A DNA stretch of 64,000 nt from Actinomycetales bacterium (GTDB lineage: Bacteria > Actinomycetota > Actinomycetes > Actinomycetales > Cellulomonadaceae), in assembly GCA_020444245.1 (NCBI GenBank), contig JAHLLI010000013.1, positions 88,921 to 152,920 on the forward strand, in the 5' to 3' direction. Shown in pieces: positions 35,639 through 43,988 of this stretch. The position numbers and the translations under genes were made by a program. How positions within the stretch are numbered: position 1 is the stretch's first letter; each line of letters begins with the position of its first letter. The notes under the pieces were generated by a model that was not told where the DNA came from, did no database searches, and worked only from the letters and a program-made list of their open reading frames with translations.

Positions 35639-36664
35639 TCAGCCGACCTCGCCCGGACCGGGCGTCTCGCCGGACACGAACTCCTTGAGCGGCTCGAGCA
35701 GCTCGGCCTCGGGGGTGCCGCCGTCCAGCCAGGCGCGGATCTCCTCGACGACCTTGGTGCCGTAGACGTACGGCTCCTGGGCCACGCAGCCGGGATACTG
35801 CTCGGTGAGGGTGGTCTCCGCGGCGCAGAACCCGTAGACCTTGACGTCCGAGCCGGGCTCGAGCGCCTGGAGGGCACCGTAGGCGGCCGGGCCGGTCGAC
35901 GCCCAGATCACGTTGATGTCCGGATTGCCGGACAGCATCTCGGTGGTCGCCTTCAGGGAGTCGTCGGGCTTCACGTTGCCGTCCACCGACGCCACGACCT
36001 CGGCATTCGGGTTGGCCGAGATGGTGTCCTCGAAGCCCTGGTCACGGATGACCGTCGGGGTCTCGTCGGGCTCGGTGACGAAGCCGATCTTCAGCTCGGC
36101 GTCCTCACCGAGGTCCGCGAGCACCATCTTCGCGCCCTGCACCCCACCGGTGTAGTTGTCCGCGGCGAGGTACTGCACGATCGTGGCACTCTGCGCCGTG
36201 AGCGCATCGGGGTCGATGCCCACGTTCACGGTGAAGACCGGGATGCCTGCGTCGTTCGCGGCCTTGACGATCGCGGCACCCGGCTCGGACTTGACCGCGT
36301 TGAGAGCCAGCGCGCACGGGTCCTTCTGCAGCATGGTCTGGACCTGCGAGAGCTGGGTCGCGTCGTCGTCGTCGGCGATCTGGACCTCGACCGTCATGCC
36401 GTTCGCGGCGGCGGCCTCCTCGAAGCCCGACTTCATCGCCACGTAGTAGGGGTTGGTCAGGTTCGGCAGCGCGACCGCGATGAACGGCTCCTCGGCGTCA
36501 CAGGCAGCCGGGCGCGGGATCTCGCCGGAGGCGCCGGCCGACGAGCCGTCGCCGGCCGGCGCGGCGCTGCCGGTGCCGGTGTCGACCGCGCCGGAGCACG
36601 CCCCGAGCACGACCGTGGCGGCGAGCGCGGAGGCCACCAGACCGGTGGTCCTGCGTAGCTTCAT
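35639..36664 (-). CDS. Sugar-binding lipoprotein (RbsB-like, CUT2 family)
   Basis: A 341-residue precursor with lipoprotein signal MKLRRTTGLVASALAATVV and lipobox LGAC, followed by a Gly/Ser/Ala linker. The mature protein has the ribose-binding-like fold: FIAVALPNLTNPYYVAMKSGFEEAAAANG, LALNAVKSEPGAAIVKAANDAGIPVFTVN and VIWASTGPAAYGALQALEPG. These receptors bind monosaccharides. It serves the RbsC-type permease (36694-37749) and the double ATPase. Confidence 0.93.
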   Translation of the reverse strand: MKLRRTTGLVASALAATVVLGACSGAVDTGTGSAAPAGDGSSAGASGEIPRPAACDAEEPFIAVALPNLTNPYYVAMKSGFEEAAAANGMTVEVQIADDDDATQLSQVQTMLQKDPCALALNAVKSEPGAAIVKAANDAGIPVFTVNVGIDPDALTAQSATIVQYLAADNYTGGVQGAKMVLADLGEDAELKIGFVTEPDETPTVIRDQGFEDTISANPNAEVVASVDGNVKPDDSLKATTEMLSGNPDINVIWASTGPAAYGALQALEPGSDVKVYGFCAAETTLTEQYPGCVAQEPYVYGTKVVEEIRAWLDGGTPEAELLEPLKEFVSGETPGPGEVG

Positions 36665-36693
36665 TGCTTCTCCTCAGGGTTGTGAGTTCCCAC

Positions 36694-37749
36694 TCACCCG
36701 GCGGGGCGGGCGGGGGTCTGGTCCTGCGGCCGGGGTTCTGGCACCCCGGCGGCAGACGTCGTGGCGGTCGCCCCGGGACGCGAGCCGGAGAACGTCCGGC
36801 GCAGCATGCTTCCGAGCGACGCTGACCGGCGGTAGGTGTCGATGATCACGCCGGTGAGGATGATCAGACCGATGACCAGAGGCTGCCAGTAGCTCTCCAC
36901 ACCGAGCACGTTCATGCCGTTGGAGACCTCGGCGACGAGCACGGCACCGAGCAGGGCGCCGGGCAGGGAGCCGATGCCGCCGAACAGGCTCACTCCCCCG
37001 ACCACCGCAGCGGCGATGGAGTAGAAGAGCTCGTTGCCGGACCCGGCAGAGGGATACCCGACCATCAGCCGGCTCGTGACGATCAAGCCGCCCATGCCTG
37101 CGCACATGCCGCTGATGGCGTACACCAGTACGCGCACCCGGCCGATGCGGACGCCGGACAACCGCGCGGTCTCCGCGTTGCCGCCGACGGCGTAGACGTG
37201 CACGCCGGTGGGTGTCATCCGCAGCAGGACCGTGAGGGCCACGGCGAACACGACGACGAGCACCACGGGCATCGGTACCCCGTAGAGCCGACCGCGTCCG
37301 ACGATCGCGAACATCGGGTCGGCGACGATGACCGAGTTCGCACCGGTCAGGATCAGCGGGATGCTCGCCGCGACGCCGAACGTCGCGAAGGTCACGATGA
37401 AGGGCGGAAGACCGACGTAGTGCACGAGCGAGCCGTTGATCGTCCCGACCAGCAGGCCGATCGCGAGCGCGGCGAGGCAGGCCACCCACCAGGGCGCTCC
37501 GGCTCGCATCGTGAGTGCGGCGATCATGCCGGTGAGCGCGACGTTCGACCCGGCGGACAGGTCGATACCGCCGGTGAGCAGCACGAAGGCCTGTCCCATC
37601 GCGAGGAAGGCGATCACCGAGCCGTTCAGCAGCAGCAGCTGGGCGTTGTCGAACGTGCGGAAGGTCGGCGACATGAGGCTGAACACCGCGCCGACGAGCA
37701 CGATGACCCCGATGATGCCGAGCTCCTCGGGGATCCGGCGTCGTGCCAT
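36694..37749 (-). CDS. Sugar ABC transporter permease (RbsC type)
   Basis: A 351-residue membrane protein with about ten hydrophobic segments. Family phrases are LLLLNGSVIAFLAMGQAFVLLTGGIDLSAGSNVALTG and GVHVYAVGGNAETARLSGVRI, then GGVSLFGGIGSLPGALLGAVLV. The C-terminal 40 residues form a hydrophilic tail longer than usual. ATG 37749 is selected over 37773 because AGGAGGCGGAAC lies just before it; the upstream ATG falls inside the operator. First gene of the leftward sugar operon. Confidence 0.93.
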   Translation of the reverse strand: MARRRIPEELGIIGVIVLVGAVFSLMSPTFRTFDNAQLLLLNGSVIAFLAMGQAFVLLTGGIDLSAGSNVALTGMIAALTMRAGAPWWVACLAALAIGLLVGTINGSLVHYVGLPPFIVTFATFGVAASIPLILTGANSVIVADPMFAIVGRGRLYGVPMPVVLVVVFAVALTVLLRMTPTGVHVYAVGGNAETARLSGVRIGRVRVLVYAISGMCAGMGGLIVTSRLMVGYPSAGSGNELFYSIAAAVVGGVSLFGGIGSLPGALLGAVLVAEVSNGMNVLGVESYWQPLVIGLIILTGVIIDTYRRSASLGSMLRRTFSGSRPGATATTSAAGVPEPRPQDQTPARPAG

Positions 37750-37767
37750 GTTCCGCCTCCTTGCCTC

Positions 37768-37790
37768 GCTCATTTGAGCGCGGTTACCGC
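37768..37790. promoter_or_regulatory. SorC-type operator at the permease promoter
   Basis: GCTCATTTGAGC (37768-37779) is a perfect inverted repeat (GCTCA/TGAGC) with a 2-base centre. It is followed by a second palindrome, GCGGTTACCGC (37780-37790). The 12-mer occurs again, inverted, at 37873-37884 in front of the regulator gene. Confidence 0.75.
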
Positions 37791-37872
37791 TCATCTGGTG
37801 ATGACACTACCGCAACGGTCGCGGATTCCTCGGACTTCGCATCACAGATGAGTAACAGATTCGGGATATAGT

Positions 37873-37884
37873 GCTCAAATGAGC
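37873..37884. promoter_or_regulatory. SorC-type operator at the regulator start
   Basis: GCTCAAATGAGC is the exact reverse complement of the 12-mer at 37768-37779. It covers the ATG at 37879. If translation instead begins at the ATG at 37903 (AGGGAG just upstream), the operator would sit in the 5' leader. Two identical sites 105 bp apart could allow looping and coordinated control of both arms. Confidence 0.75.
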
Positions 37885-38859
37885 GATCCGCACAGGGAGC
37901 CGATGACGGCCGACGAGCACGCCATGCTGGTGCGCGCGGCCCGGATGTACTACGTCGACGACGCATCCAAGGTGGAGATCGCCGAGACCCTGGGCGTCTC
38001 CCGCTTCAAGGTCGCCCGACTGCTGGAGCAGGCTCGCGAGCGCGGCGTCGTTACGATCACCGTGCACGACGCCGGGACCCTCGTGCCCGAGCTTGCAGCC
38101 TCCGTGGCGACCCACCTGGGCCTGCGCCGCGCCGTGGTGGTCGAGGCTGCCGGCGGTGAGGCCGACGTACGCACCGAGGTCGGCCTTGCGGCCGCGCACC
38201 TGCTCGGCGAGACCCTGCACGAGGGTGAGGTGGTTGGCCTGGCCTGGGGCCGCACGCTGACCGCCATGAGCGCCGCGATGCCGCCGCTGCCGCGCGTGGA
38301 CGTGGTCCAGCTCACCGGAGCCGTCGGCGCCGACCTCGACGAGTCCCCCGTCGAGGTCGTCCGTCGGGTCGCCCTGCGCAGCGGTGGCAGCGCGCGGCCG
38401 ATCTTCGCCCCGCTGGTCGTGGACGACCCACGCACGGCCGACGCGCTGCGGCGCCAGCCGGACGTCGCGGCCGCGCTGCGGATGTTCGACGACGTCACCA
38501 CGGCGATCCTCGCGGTGGGCTCCTGGGACCCGCCGGTGTCCCAGCTGCTCGACGCGCTACCACCCGGGGATGCCGCAGCGCTGCGCGAGGAGGGCGTGCG
38601 GGCCGAGGTCGCCACGATCCTCATCGGAGACGGCGGGGAGGTCCTCGCCACGCAGTTCGCCCGGCGCTGCATCACGATCCGTGCCGACCAGCTCCGTCGC
38701 ATCCCACGCGTGATCGCGGTCGCTGGCGGCCTCGCCAAGGCCAAGGCCACCATGGCCGTGGCACGCTCCGGACTGCTCACCGAGCTCGTCACCGACCGGT
38801 CGCTCGCCGAGGCCGTCCTCGAGATGCCTCCGGTCACCACCGCGCGTCCCGAGGCATGA
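37879..38859 (+). CDS. SorC/DeoR-type sugar-binding transcriptional regulator
   Basis: A regulator of up to 326 residues. The helix-turn-helix is DASKVEIAETLGVSRFKVARLLEQARERGVV; the SorC effector domain includes GEVVGLAWGRTLTAMSA, VQLTGAVGADLDESPVEVVRRVA and a C-terminal VIAVAGGLAKAKATMAVARSG block, where the sugar phosphate is expected to bind. Start 37879 overlaps the operator and lacks a ribosome site; 37903 is an alternative with AGGGAG, although only about 3 bases away. It is divergent from the RbsC/B/A importer operon and likely controls it. The rpe-like gene is coupled by an ATGA overlap. Confidence 0.9.
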   Translation: MSDPHREPMTADEHAMLVRAARMYYVDDASKVEIAETLGVSRFKVARLLEQARERGVVTITVHDAGTLVPELAASVATHLGLRRAVVVEAAGGEADVRTEVGLAAAHLLGETLHEGEVVGLAWGRTLTAMSAAMPPLPRVDVVQLTGAVGADLDESPVEVVRRVALRSGGSARPIFAPLVVDDPRTADALRRQPDVAAALRMFDDVTTAILAVGSWDPPVSQLLDALPPGDAAALREEGVRAEVATILIGDGGEVLATQFARRCITIRADQLRRIPRVIAVAGGLAKAKATMAVARSGLLTELVTDRSLAEAVLEMPPVTTARPEA

Positions 38860-39521
38860 CGGTGCGTCTGGCCGGCTCGCTCTGGTCCGTCCCCGCCGAC
38901 CGTGTCGACGACGAGGCCCGTCGTCTCGCCCAGGCAGGTCTTCGCCGCTGGCACTGGGACGTCTCCGACGGCGGCTTCGCCACGCCCGGTGGGTTCGAGC
39001 CTCGGGACGCGGCCCACGTCGGGGCGCTCACGGGCCTGCCGGGCGAGGCCCACCTCATGGTCGAGCGCCCCCTCGAGCACCTCGGGCCTTGGCTCGAGGT
39101 GTGCGACACGGTCGCCGTCCACGTCGAGTCGCAGGGCTGGGTGGGGGCCGTCGAACGGATCCGCGCGGCCGGTCGCGACGCGGCCGTGGCGATCAGCCCC
39201 GGGACGCCGCTCGACGTGCTGGCCGACCTGCCTGCGCAGGTCGGGATCCTGGTGATGTCCGTGGTCCCAGGTCGCGCCGGATCCGGCTTCCTGCCCGCGA
39301 CCTACGACCGGCTCGCCCACCTCGCGGGCCGCACGCTCCTGGGAGTCGACGGGTCGGTCGACCTCGAGCGGGGGCACAGGTGCGTGCGCCACGGAGCCAC
39401 CTGGCTCGTGAGCGGCACGGCCCTGACCGCCGCCGGGGACCCCGCCGACTGGATCACCACCGTGTGCGCACCGACGCCGGCCCTCGGTACTGCGCGCGCC
39501 CCGCGCCCCCGACGAGGATGA
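38856..39521 (+). CDS. rpe: Ribulose-phosphate 3-epimerase family protein
   Basis: A 221-residue TIM-barrel protein. The metal and catalytic residues of Rpe are recognisable: WHWDVSDGGF (in place of HxDxMDGxF), AHLMVERP, and LLGVDGSV (VDGG in classical enzymes). The VNPGFGGQ phosphate loop is replaced by SVVPGRAGSGF. The divergence suggests a paralogue for a related sugar phosphate, such as the allulose-6-phosphate epimerases, rather than the housekeeping enzyme. ATGA overlap with the regulator gene places it in the same transcript, so it likely serves the pathway at 31325-37749. Confidence 0.82.
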   Translation: MTVRLAGSLWSVPADRVDDEARRLAQAGLRRWHWDVSDGGFATPGGFEPRDAAHVGALTGLPGEAHLMVERPLEHLGPWLEVCDTVAVHVESQGWVGAVERIRAAGRDAAVAISPGTPLDVLADLPAQVGILVMSVVPGRAGSGFLPATYDRLAHLAGRTLLGVDGSVDLERGHRCVRHGATWLVSGTALTAAGDPADWITTVCAPTPALGTARAPRPRRG

Positions 39522-39578
39522 TGTCCTGCGGCGCGAGCGGACCCGACCAGCTCGAAGGTCGCCCCAGCTCATGCGGAC

Positions 39579-40091
39579 ATGGGCGGCCTCGGCAAGGCGA
39601 TCCCCGGGCCGATGGCCGGCTTCGTCCAGCTCCACCAGGCGGCAGGCGCCGACGGCGCCCTGAACGCCACGACCAAGGACCTCATCGCCCTCGGCATCGC
39701 TGTGACCGTCCGATGCGAGAGCTGCATCGCCTGCCACGTGCAGGACTCGCTGACCGCGGGCGCCACCCGCGCCGAGATCGAGGAGACCTTGGGGGTCGCG
39801 GTGCTGATGGGCGGCGGACCGTCCGTCGTCCACGCCTGCCTCGAAGCCCTCGACGAGCTCGCCTCGACCGGGGCCGCGCTCACAGCCGCGGGTCGACCGG
39901 CTCGGACTCCAGGGCGAGCACCGCGAACACCGCCTCGTGGACCCGCCAGACGGGCTCGCCGGCGGCGAACCGGCGTAGCGCCTCGAGGCCCAGGGCGTAC
40001 TCGCGCAGCGCGAGGCCGCGCTTGCGGCCGAGGTGGCGCTGGCGGAGCCGTTCGAGGTTGGCCGGCTCGGTGTAGTCCGGCCCGTAGATGA
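39579..40091 (+). CDS. AhpD-like carboxymuconolactone decarboxylase family protein with abnormal C-terminus
   Basis: The first ~100 residues match this small all-helical family: PGPMAGFVQLHQAAGADGALNATTKDLIALGIAVTVRCESCIACHVQDSLTAGATRAEIEETLGVAVLMGGGPS. RCESC gives the CxxC-His-type redox centre found in AhpD-like members, which use it to reduce peroxides or alkylating agents. A normal protein would end near residue 105; here the frame runs 70 residues further as Arg/Pro-rich sequence that is only the antisense of the convergent Pnkp gene end (212-bp overlap). The original stop seems to have been lost. Confidence 0.7.
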   Translation: MGGLGKAIPGPMAGFVQLHQAAGADGALNATTKDLIALGIAVTVRCESCIACHVQDSLTAGATRAEIEETLGVAVLMGGGPSVVHACLEALDELASTGAALTAAGRPARTPGRAPRTPPRGPARRARRRRTGVAPRGPGRTRAARGRACGRGGAGGAVRGWPARCSPARR

Positions 40092-42519
40092 TCCGCAGGT
40101 ACTCCCGGCCGCGGACCTTGATGCCGGGTTGGAGCACCCCGCGCCTGCCGCGCACCAGGTTGGCGAGCGGCTTGACCACCATGCCCTCGCCGCCGGACGC
40201 GGTGAGCTCGGCCCACCACGCCACGCCTCCGGCGACCGAGACGTCGTCGGTCAGGTCGACCACGAGGCGCCGGGTCGACTGCAGGTGCCCGGTGCCGTCG
40301 GCCGCGACGAGCGCGTCGGCGACCTCGAGGTGCCAGAGGTGGTCACGGTCCTCGAACGTCGTCCCGGCGTCCGCGCCCGCGGCCAGCACCTGGAACGGCG
40401 CCAGGCGCACACCGTCGAGGCCGTCGGTGGGCCAGACGTACCTGCGGTAGGCGGCCGCGAACCCCTCGGCGTTGGCCGCCCGGGAGCGGGTGCGGGCGAG
40501 CAGGTCGTCGACCGGCAGCCCGGCGCCGGTGGCGGCCTCCAGGGCCGCGACGGCTGCGGGCAGCGCAGACCGGGCCGCGGCGCCGACGCTCGCGTACTGG
40601 CTGCGCAGCAGGTCCTCGGCCTTGACCGACCACGGCATCAGCTCGCAGTCCAGCAGCAGCCAGCCCGCCGGGTCGCCGTCCCCGCCTTCCGCGTCGCCGC
40701 TGCCACCCAGGCCCTCCCACAGCCCGGCCGCGGTCGCCGCGTCGCGCACGACGGCCAGCAGGGCCTCGGTGCGCGACGGGTCGAAGAACGGCCGCCCGGT
40801 GCGGGTGTACACCACGCCGGTGGTGCCCGCGGGCATGCCGAAGCGCGCCGCGGCGACCCGCGGGTCGCGGCACACCAGGACGACGGCGCGCGAGCCCATG
40901 TGCTTCTCCTCGCACACCACGCGGTCCACGCCGTCGGAGCGGTAGGCGTCGAACGCCTGGGCGGGGTGCTCGAGCAGGTCGCCACCCGGCGCCGTCGCGC
41001 ACGGGCTCATCGTCGGCGGCAGGTAGACCAGCCAGCGCGGGTCGACCGCGAACCGGCTCATCACCTCCAGCGCGCCCGCGGCGTTCTCCTCGGCGACGGT
41101 CACCCGACCGGCCAGCGTGGTCTCGACGACGCGCTTGCCGAGCACGTCGGTGATGTCCAGCACGTCGGGGTCCCGCCGACCGCCGGCGCCCGACTGCGCC
41201 CCCGGTGGGACGTCACCCTCCTGGCCGGCGGCGGGGAACGGCCGGGCCGGCTCGTACCAGACGCGCCGCGCCGTGACCTGGACGATCTCCTTCTCCGGGT
41301 AGCGCAGCGCGGTCAGGTGCCCGCCGAACACGCACCCGGTGTCCAGGCACATGGTGTTGTTGACCCACACCGGCTCGGGCACCGGGGTGTGGCCGTAGAG
41401 CACCGTCGCCCGGCCGCGGTAGTCGTCGGCCCACGGGTAGCGCACCGGCAGGCCGTACTCGTCGGTCTCCCCGGTGGTCTCGCCGTACAGCGCGAACGAG
41501 CGCACCCGCCCCGACGCCCGGTTGTGGAACGCCTCCTTCAGCCCCGCGTGCGCGACCACCAGGTTCCCGTCGTCCAGCACCAGGTGCGCCACCAGGCCGT
41601 CGGCGAACTCGCGCACCGCGGCTCGGAACTCCGGTGGCTCGGCGTCGAGCTGGGCCAGGGTCTCGGCCAGGCCGTGGGAGACCTGGACGCCCCGCCCGTC
41701 CAGGGCACGCACCAGCTTGTTCTCGTGGTTGCCTGGGACCGCGAGGGCGTGGCCCGCGGCGACCATGCCCATCACCAGGCGCAGCACGCCGGGGCTGTCC
41801 GGGCCGCGGTCCACCAGGTCGCCGAGGAACACCGCGCGGCGTCCCTCGGGGTGCGCGGCGTCCACCGGGCGGCCCGCGTCGTCGCGCACCAGGGTGTAGC
41901 CGAGGCGGTCGAGCAGCGCCTCGAGCTCGCCGCGGCAGCCGTGCACGTCGCCGATCACGTCGAACGGGCCGTGCTGCTCGCGCAGGTCGCTGCGCAGCGG
42001 GACGCGCTCGATCACCGCGGCCTCGACCTCGTCGACGCCGCGCAGCACGTGCACGGTGCGGAACCCCTCGCGGGACAGCCCGCGCAGGGACTTGCGCAGC
42101 TGGTCGCGCTGGCGGCGCACGACGTGGTCGCCGAAGTCGCGGTCGCCGCGGGCCCGGTTGCGCGCCAGGCACACGTCCTCGGGGACGTCCAGGACGATCG
42201 CGACGGGCAGCGCGTCGTGCGAGCGCGCGAGGTCCACCAGGGACTTGCGTGCGGACTGCTGCACGTTGGTGGCGTCCACCACGGTCAGCAGACCGGCGTC
42301 CAGGCGGTGACCGGCGATGTGGTGCAGCACGTCGAACGCCGCGGCGGTGGCTGCCTGGTCGTTCGGGTCGTTCGCCACCAGACCGCGGCAGAAGTCCGAG
42401 CTCAACGTCTCGAACTCGCCGAACTGGCGCGCGGCGAACGTCGACTTGCCGGACCCGGAGACCCCGATCAGGACGACCAGGGACAGCGCCGGCACGGGCA
42501 GCACGCGCGGGTCGCTCAT
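39880..42519 (-). CDS. pnkp: Polynucleotide kinase-phosphatase-ligase (bacterial Pnkp)
   Basis: An 879-residue RNA repair enzyme, about the size of the Clostridium thermocellum model protein (870). Domain 1, kinase: P-loop GVSGSGKST (K25). Domain 2, metallophosphatase: DVIGDVHGC, FLGDLVDRGPDS, PGNHENK, HAGL and YGHTPV, all expected metal ligands. Domain 3, ligase-type nucleotidyltransferase: VCEEKHMGSRAVV with the adenylated lysine, then LLLDCELMPW and GMVVKPLANL. It heals 5'-OH and 2',3'-cyclic phosphate ends after ribotoxin cleavage. The ATG overlaps the hen1 stop by 4 bp; the Hen1 partner is required for sealing in the known system. Confidence 0.95.
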   Translation of the reverse strand: MSDPRVLPVPALSLVVLIGVSGSGKSTFAARQFGEFETLSSDFCRGLVANDPNDQAATAAAFDVLHHIAGHRLDAGLLTVVDATNVQQSARKSLVDLARSHDALPVAIVLDVPEDVCLARNRARGDRDFGDHVVRRQRDQLRKSLRGLSREGFRTVHVLRGVDEVEAAVIERVPLRSDLREQHGPFDVIGDVHGCRGELEALLDRLGYTLVRDDAGRPVDAAHPEGRRAVFLGDLVDRGPDSPGVLRLVMGMVAAGHALAVPGNHENKLVRALDGRGVQVSHGLAETLAQLDAEPPEFRAAVREFADGLVAHLVLDDGNLVVAHAGLKEAFHNRASGRVRSFALYGETTGETDEYGLPVRYPWADDYRGRATVLYGHTPVPEPVWVNNTMCLDTGCVFGGHLTALRYPEKEIVQVTARRVWYEPARPFPAAGQEGDVPPGAQSGAGGRRDPDVLDITDVLGKRVVETTLAGRVTVAEENAAGALEVMSRFAVDPRWLVYLPPTMSPCATAPGGDLLEHPAQAFDAYRSDGVDRVVCEEKHMGSRAVVLVCRDPRVAAARFGMPAGTTGVVYTRTGRPFFDPSRTEALLAVVRDAATAAGLWEGLGGSGDAEGGDGDPAGWLLLDCELMPWSVKAEDLLRSQYASVGAAARSALPAAVAALEAATGAGLPVDDLLARTRSRAANAEGFAAAYRRYVWPTDGLDGVRLAPFQVLAAGADAGTTFEDRDHLWHLEVADALVAADGTGHLQSTRRLVVDLTDDVSVAGGVAWWAELTASGGEGMVVKPLANLVRGRRGVLQPGIKVRGREYLRIIYGPDYTEPANLERLRQRHLGRKRGLALREYALGLEALRRFAAGEPVWRVHEAVFAVLALESEPVDPRL

Positions 42520-43913
42520 CGCGCCACCTCCGCGCGGAAGACGGCCATCTGGGTCGGCGGGCCGACCTCGGGGTCGACGGCGCCCACCGGGCGCAGCTCG
42601 ACGGTGTACCCGAAGCGGCCGGCTGCCGCCTGCGCCCAGGCCGCGAACTCCTCGCGGGTCCACTCGAAGCGGTGGTCGCGGTGACGCATCGCGCCCGCCG
42701 CCAGGGTCGGGTAGCGGACGTTGTGCTCGGCGTTCGGCGTGGTCACCACCACGGTCGCGGGCGCCGCCGTGCCCAGCACCGCACGCTCGAGCGCTGCGAG
42801 CCGCGGCGGGTCGAGGTGCTCGACCACCTCGGTCAGCACGGCAGCGTCGAACCCGGCGACCCGTGCGTCGGTGTAGGTCACCGAGGACTGGATCAGGTCG
42901 ATCCGCGAGCGCAGCCGGTCCGGCAGCGTGTCCAGGTGCAGCCGCCGGGCCGCGGAGGTCAGGGCCCGCGGCGAGACGTCCACCCCGAGCAGACGCTCGA
43001 AGCCCTCGGCGAGCAGCAGGGACAGCAGCTCGCCCTCGCCGCAGCCCAGGTCCACCACGCTGCGTGCGCCCACCTCGCGCAGCGCCGCGAGCACGGCCTC
43101 GCGGCGCAGCCGGGCCAGCGGGACCGACCTGGGCTCCTCCTGCGCGATCGCGTCGTCGAGCTCCTCCGGGGTGGCGTCGTCCACCTCCGCCAGCCGTGCG
43201 ATCGCCGACGCCGCCAGCGTCGTGCGGTGTGCCAGATAGCGCCGGGCGATCTCCTCGCGCGCCGGGTGCCCGGCCAGCCACGCACCCCCGGCCCGGACCA
43301 GCTTGTCCACCTCGTCGGATCCGACCCAGTAGTGCTTCGCCGCGTCGAGCGTGGGCAGCAGCACGTACAGGTGGGACAGGGCGTCGGCCAGCCGCATCGT
43401 GCCGGTCAGCCGCAGGTCGACGTAGCGCGAGTCGCCCCACGCGGGGATCTCGGGGTCGAGCGGGATCGGAGTCGCGTCGACCTGCCAGCCCAGCGGCCCG
43501 AACAGCCGCTCGGCGACCTCCCCGCCACCGCGGCACGGCACTGCAGGCGCGTGCACCTCCAGCGGCCACGTCCGGTCCACCAGCTCGGGCCGCGCCTCGC
43601 ACCGCCCGGCGAGCGCGGTGCGGAACACCCGTCCGAGTGCGACCGCGAGCATCGAGGACGCGGCGTACGGCCGGTCGTTGACGTACTGGGCCAGGCTGAA
43701 GCCCGCGTCCCGCTGCCCCTTGCCGCGCACCAGCGCCACCGGGTCGACCTCGAGCAGCAGTGCCACCGTGCACCGCTCGTCGGTCGCCTCGGGATAGAAC
43801 ACGTGCGCGACCCCGAACGACTGCTCGAACTCCTGGACCCGGCCGGGGTGCTTGTGCAGCAGGTAGCCGAGATCGCTCGCGCCCTCGGCGTCGGTGGTCA
43901 TGGTCAGCAGCAC
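42516..43913 (-). CDS. hen1: Hen1: 3'-terminal RNA ribose 2'-O-methyltransferase
   Basis: A 465-residue protein. The N-terminal half is the Hen1-specific domain, opening MLLTMTTDAEGASDLGYLLHKHPGRVQ and containing DRPYAASSMLAVALGRVFRTAL. The methyltransferase domain has the SAM motif VVDLGCGEGELLSLLL, the metal-binding EVVEHLDPPRLAALE and the late HRDHRFEWTREEF. It methylates the 2'-OH at the cleaved RNA end before ligation by Pnkp, making the repaired site resistant to the same ribotoxin. It is first in a two-gene operon with pnkp; 75 bp upstream of its start form the only space for a promoter. Confidence 0.95.
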   Translation of the reverse strand: MLLTMTTDAEGASDLGYLLHKHPGRVQEFEQSFGVAHVFYPEATDERCTVALLLEVDPVALVRGKGQRDAGFSLAQYVNDRPYAASSMLAVALGRVFRTALAGRCEARPELVDRTWPLEVHAPAVPCRGGGEVAERLFGPLGWQVDATPIPLDPEIPAWGDSRYVDLRLTGTMRLADALSHLYVLLPTLDAAKHYWVGSDEVDKLVRAGGAWLAGHPAREEIARRYLAHRTTLAASAIARLAEVDDATPEELDDAIAQEEPRSVPLARLRREAVLAALREVGARSVVDLGCGEGELLSLLLAEGFERLLGVDVSPRALTSAARRLHLDTLPDRLRSRIDLIQSSVTYTDARVAGFDAAVLTEVVEHLDPPRLAALERAVLGTAAPATVVVTTPNAEHNVRYPTLAAGAMRHRDHRFEWTREEFAAWAQAAAGRFGYTVELRPVGAVDPEVGPPTQMAVFRAEVAR

Positions 43914-43988
43914 CGGGTCATCCTCGCACCGGGTGCGCGGGCCTCCGGCGCACTTTTCGCGGACGCGTCCGAGGTCAGGTCGTCTGCG

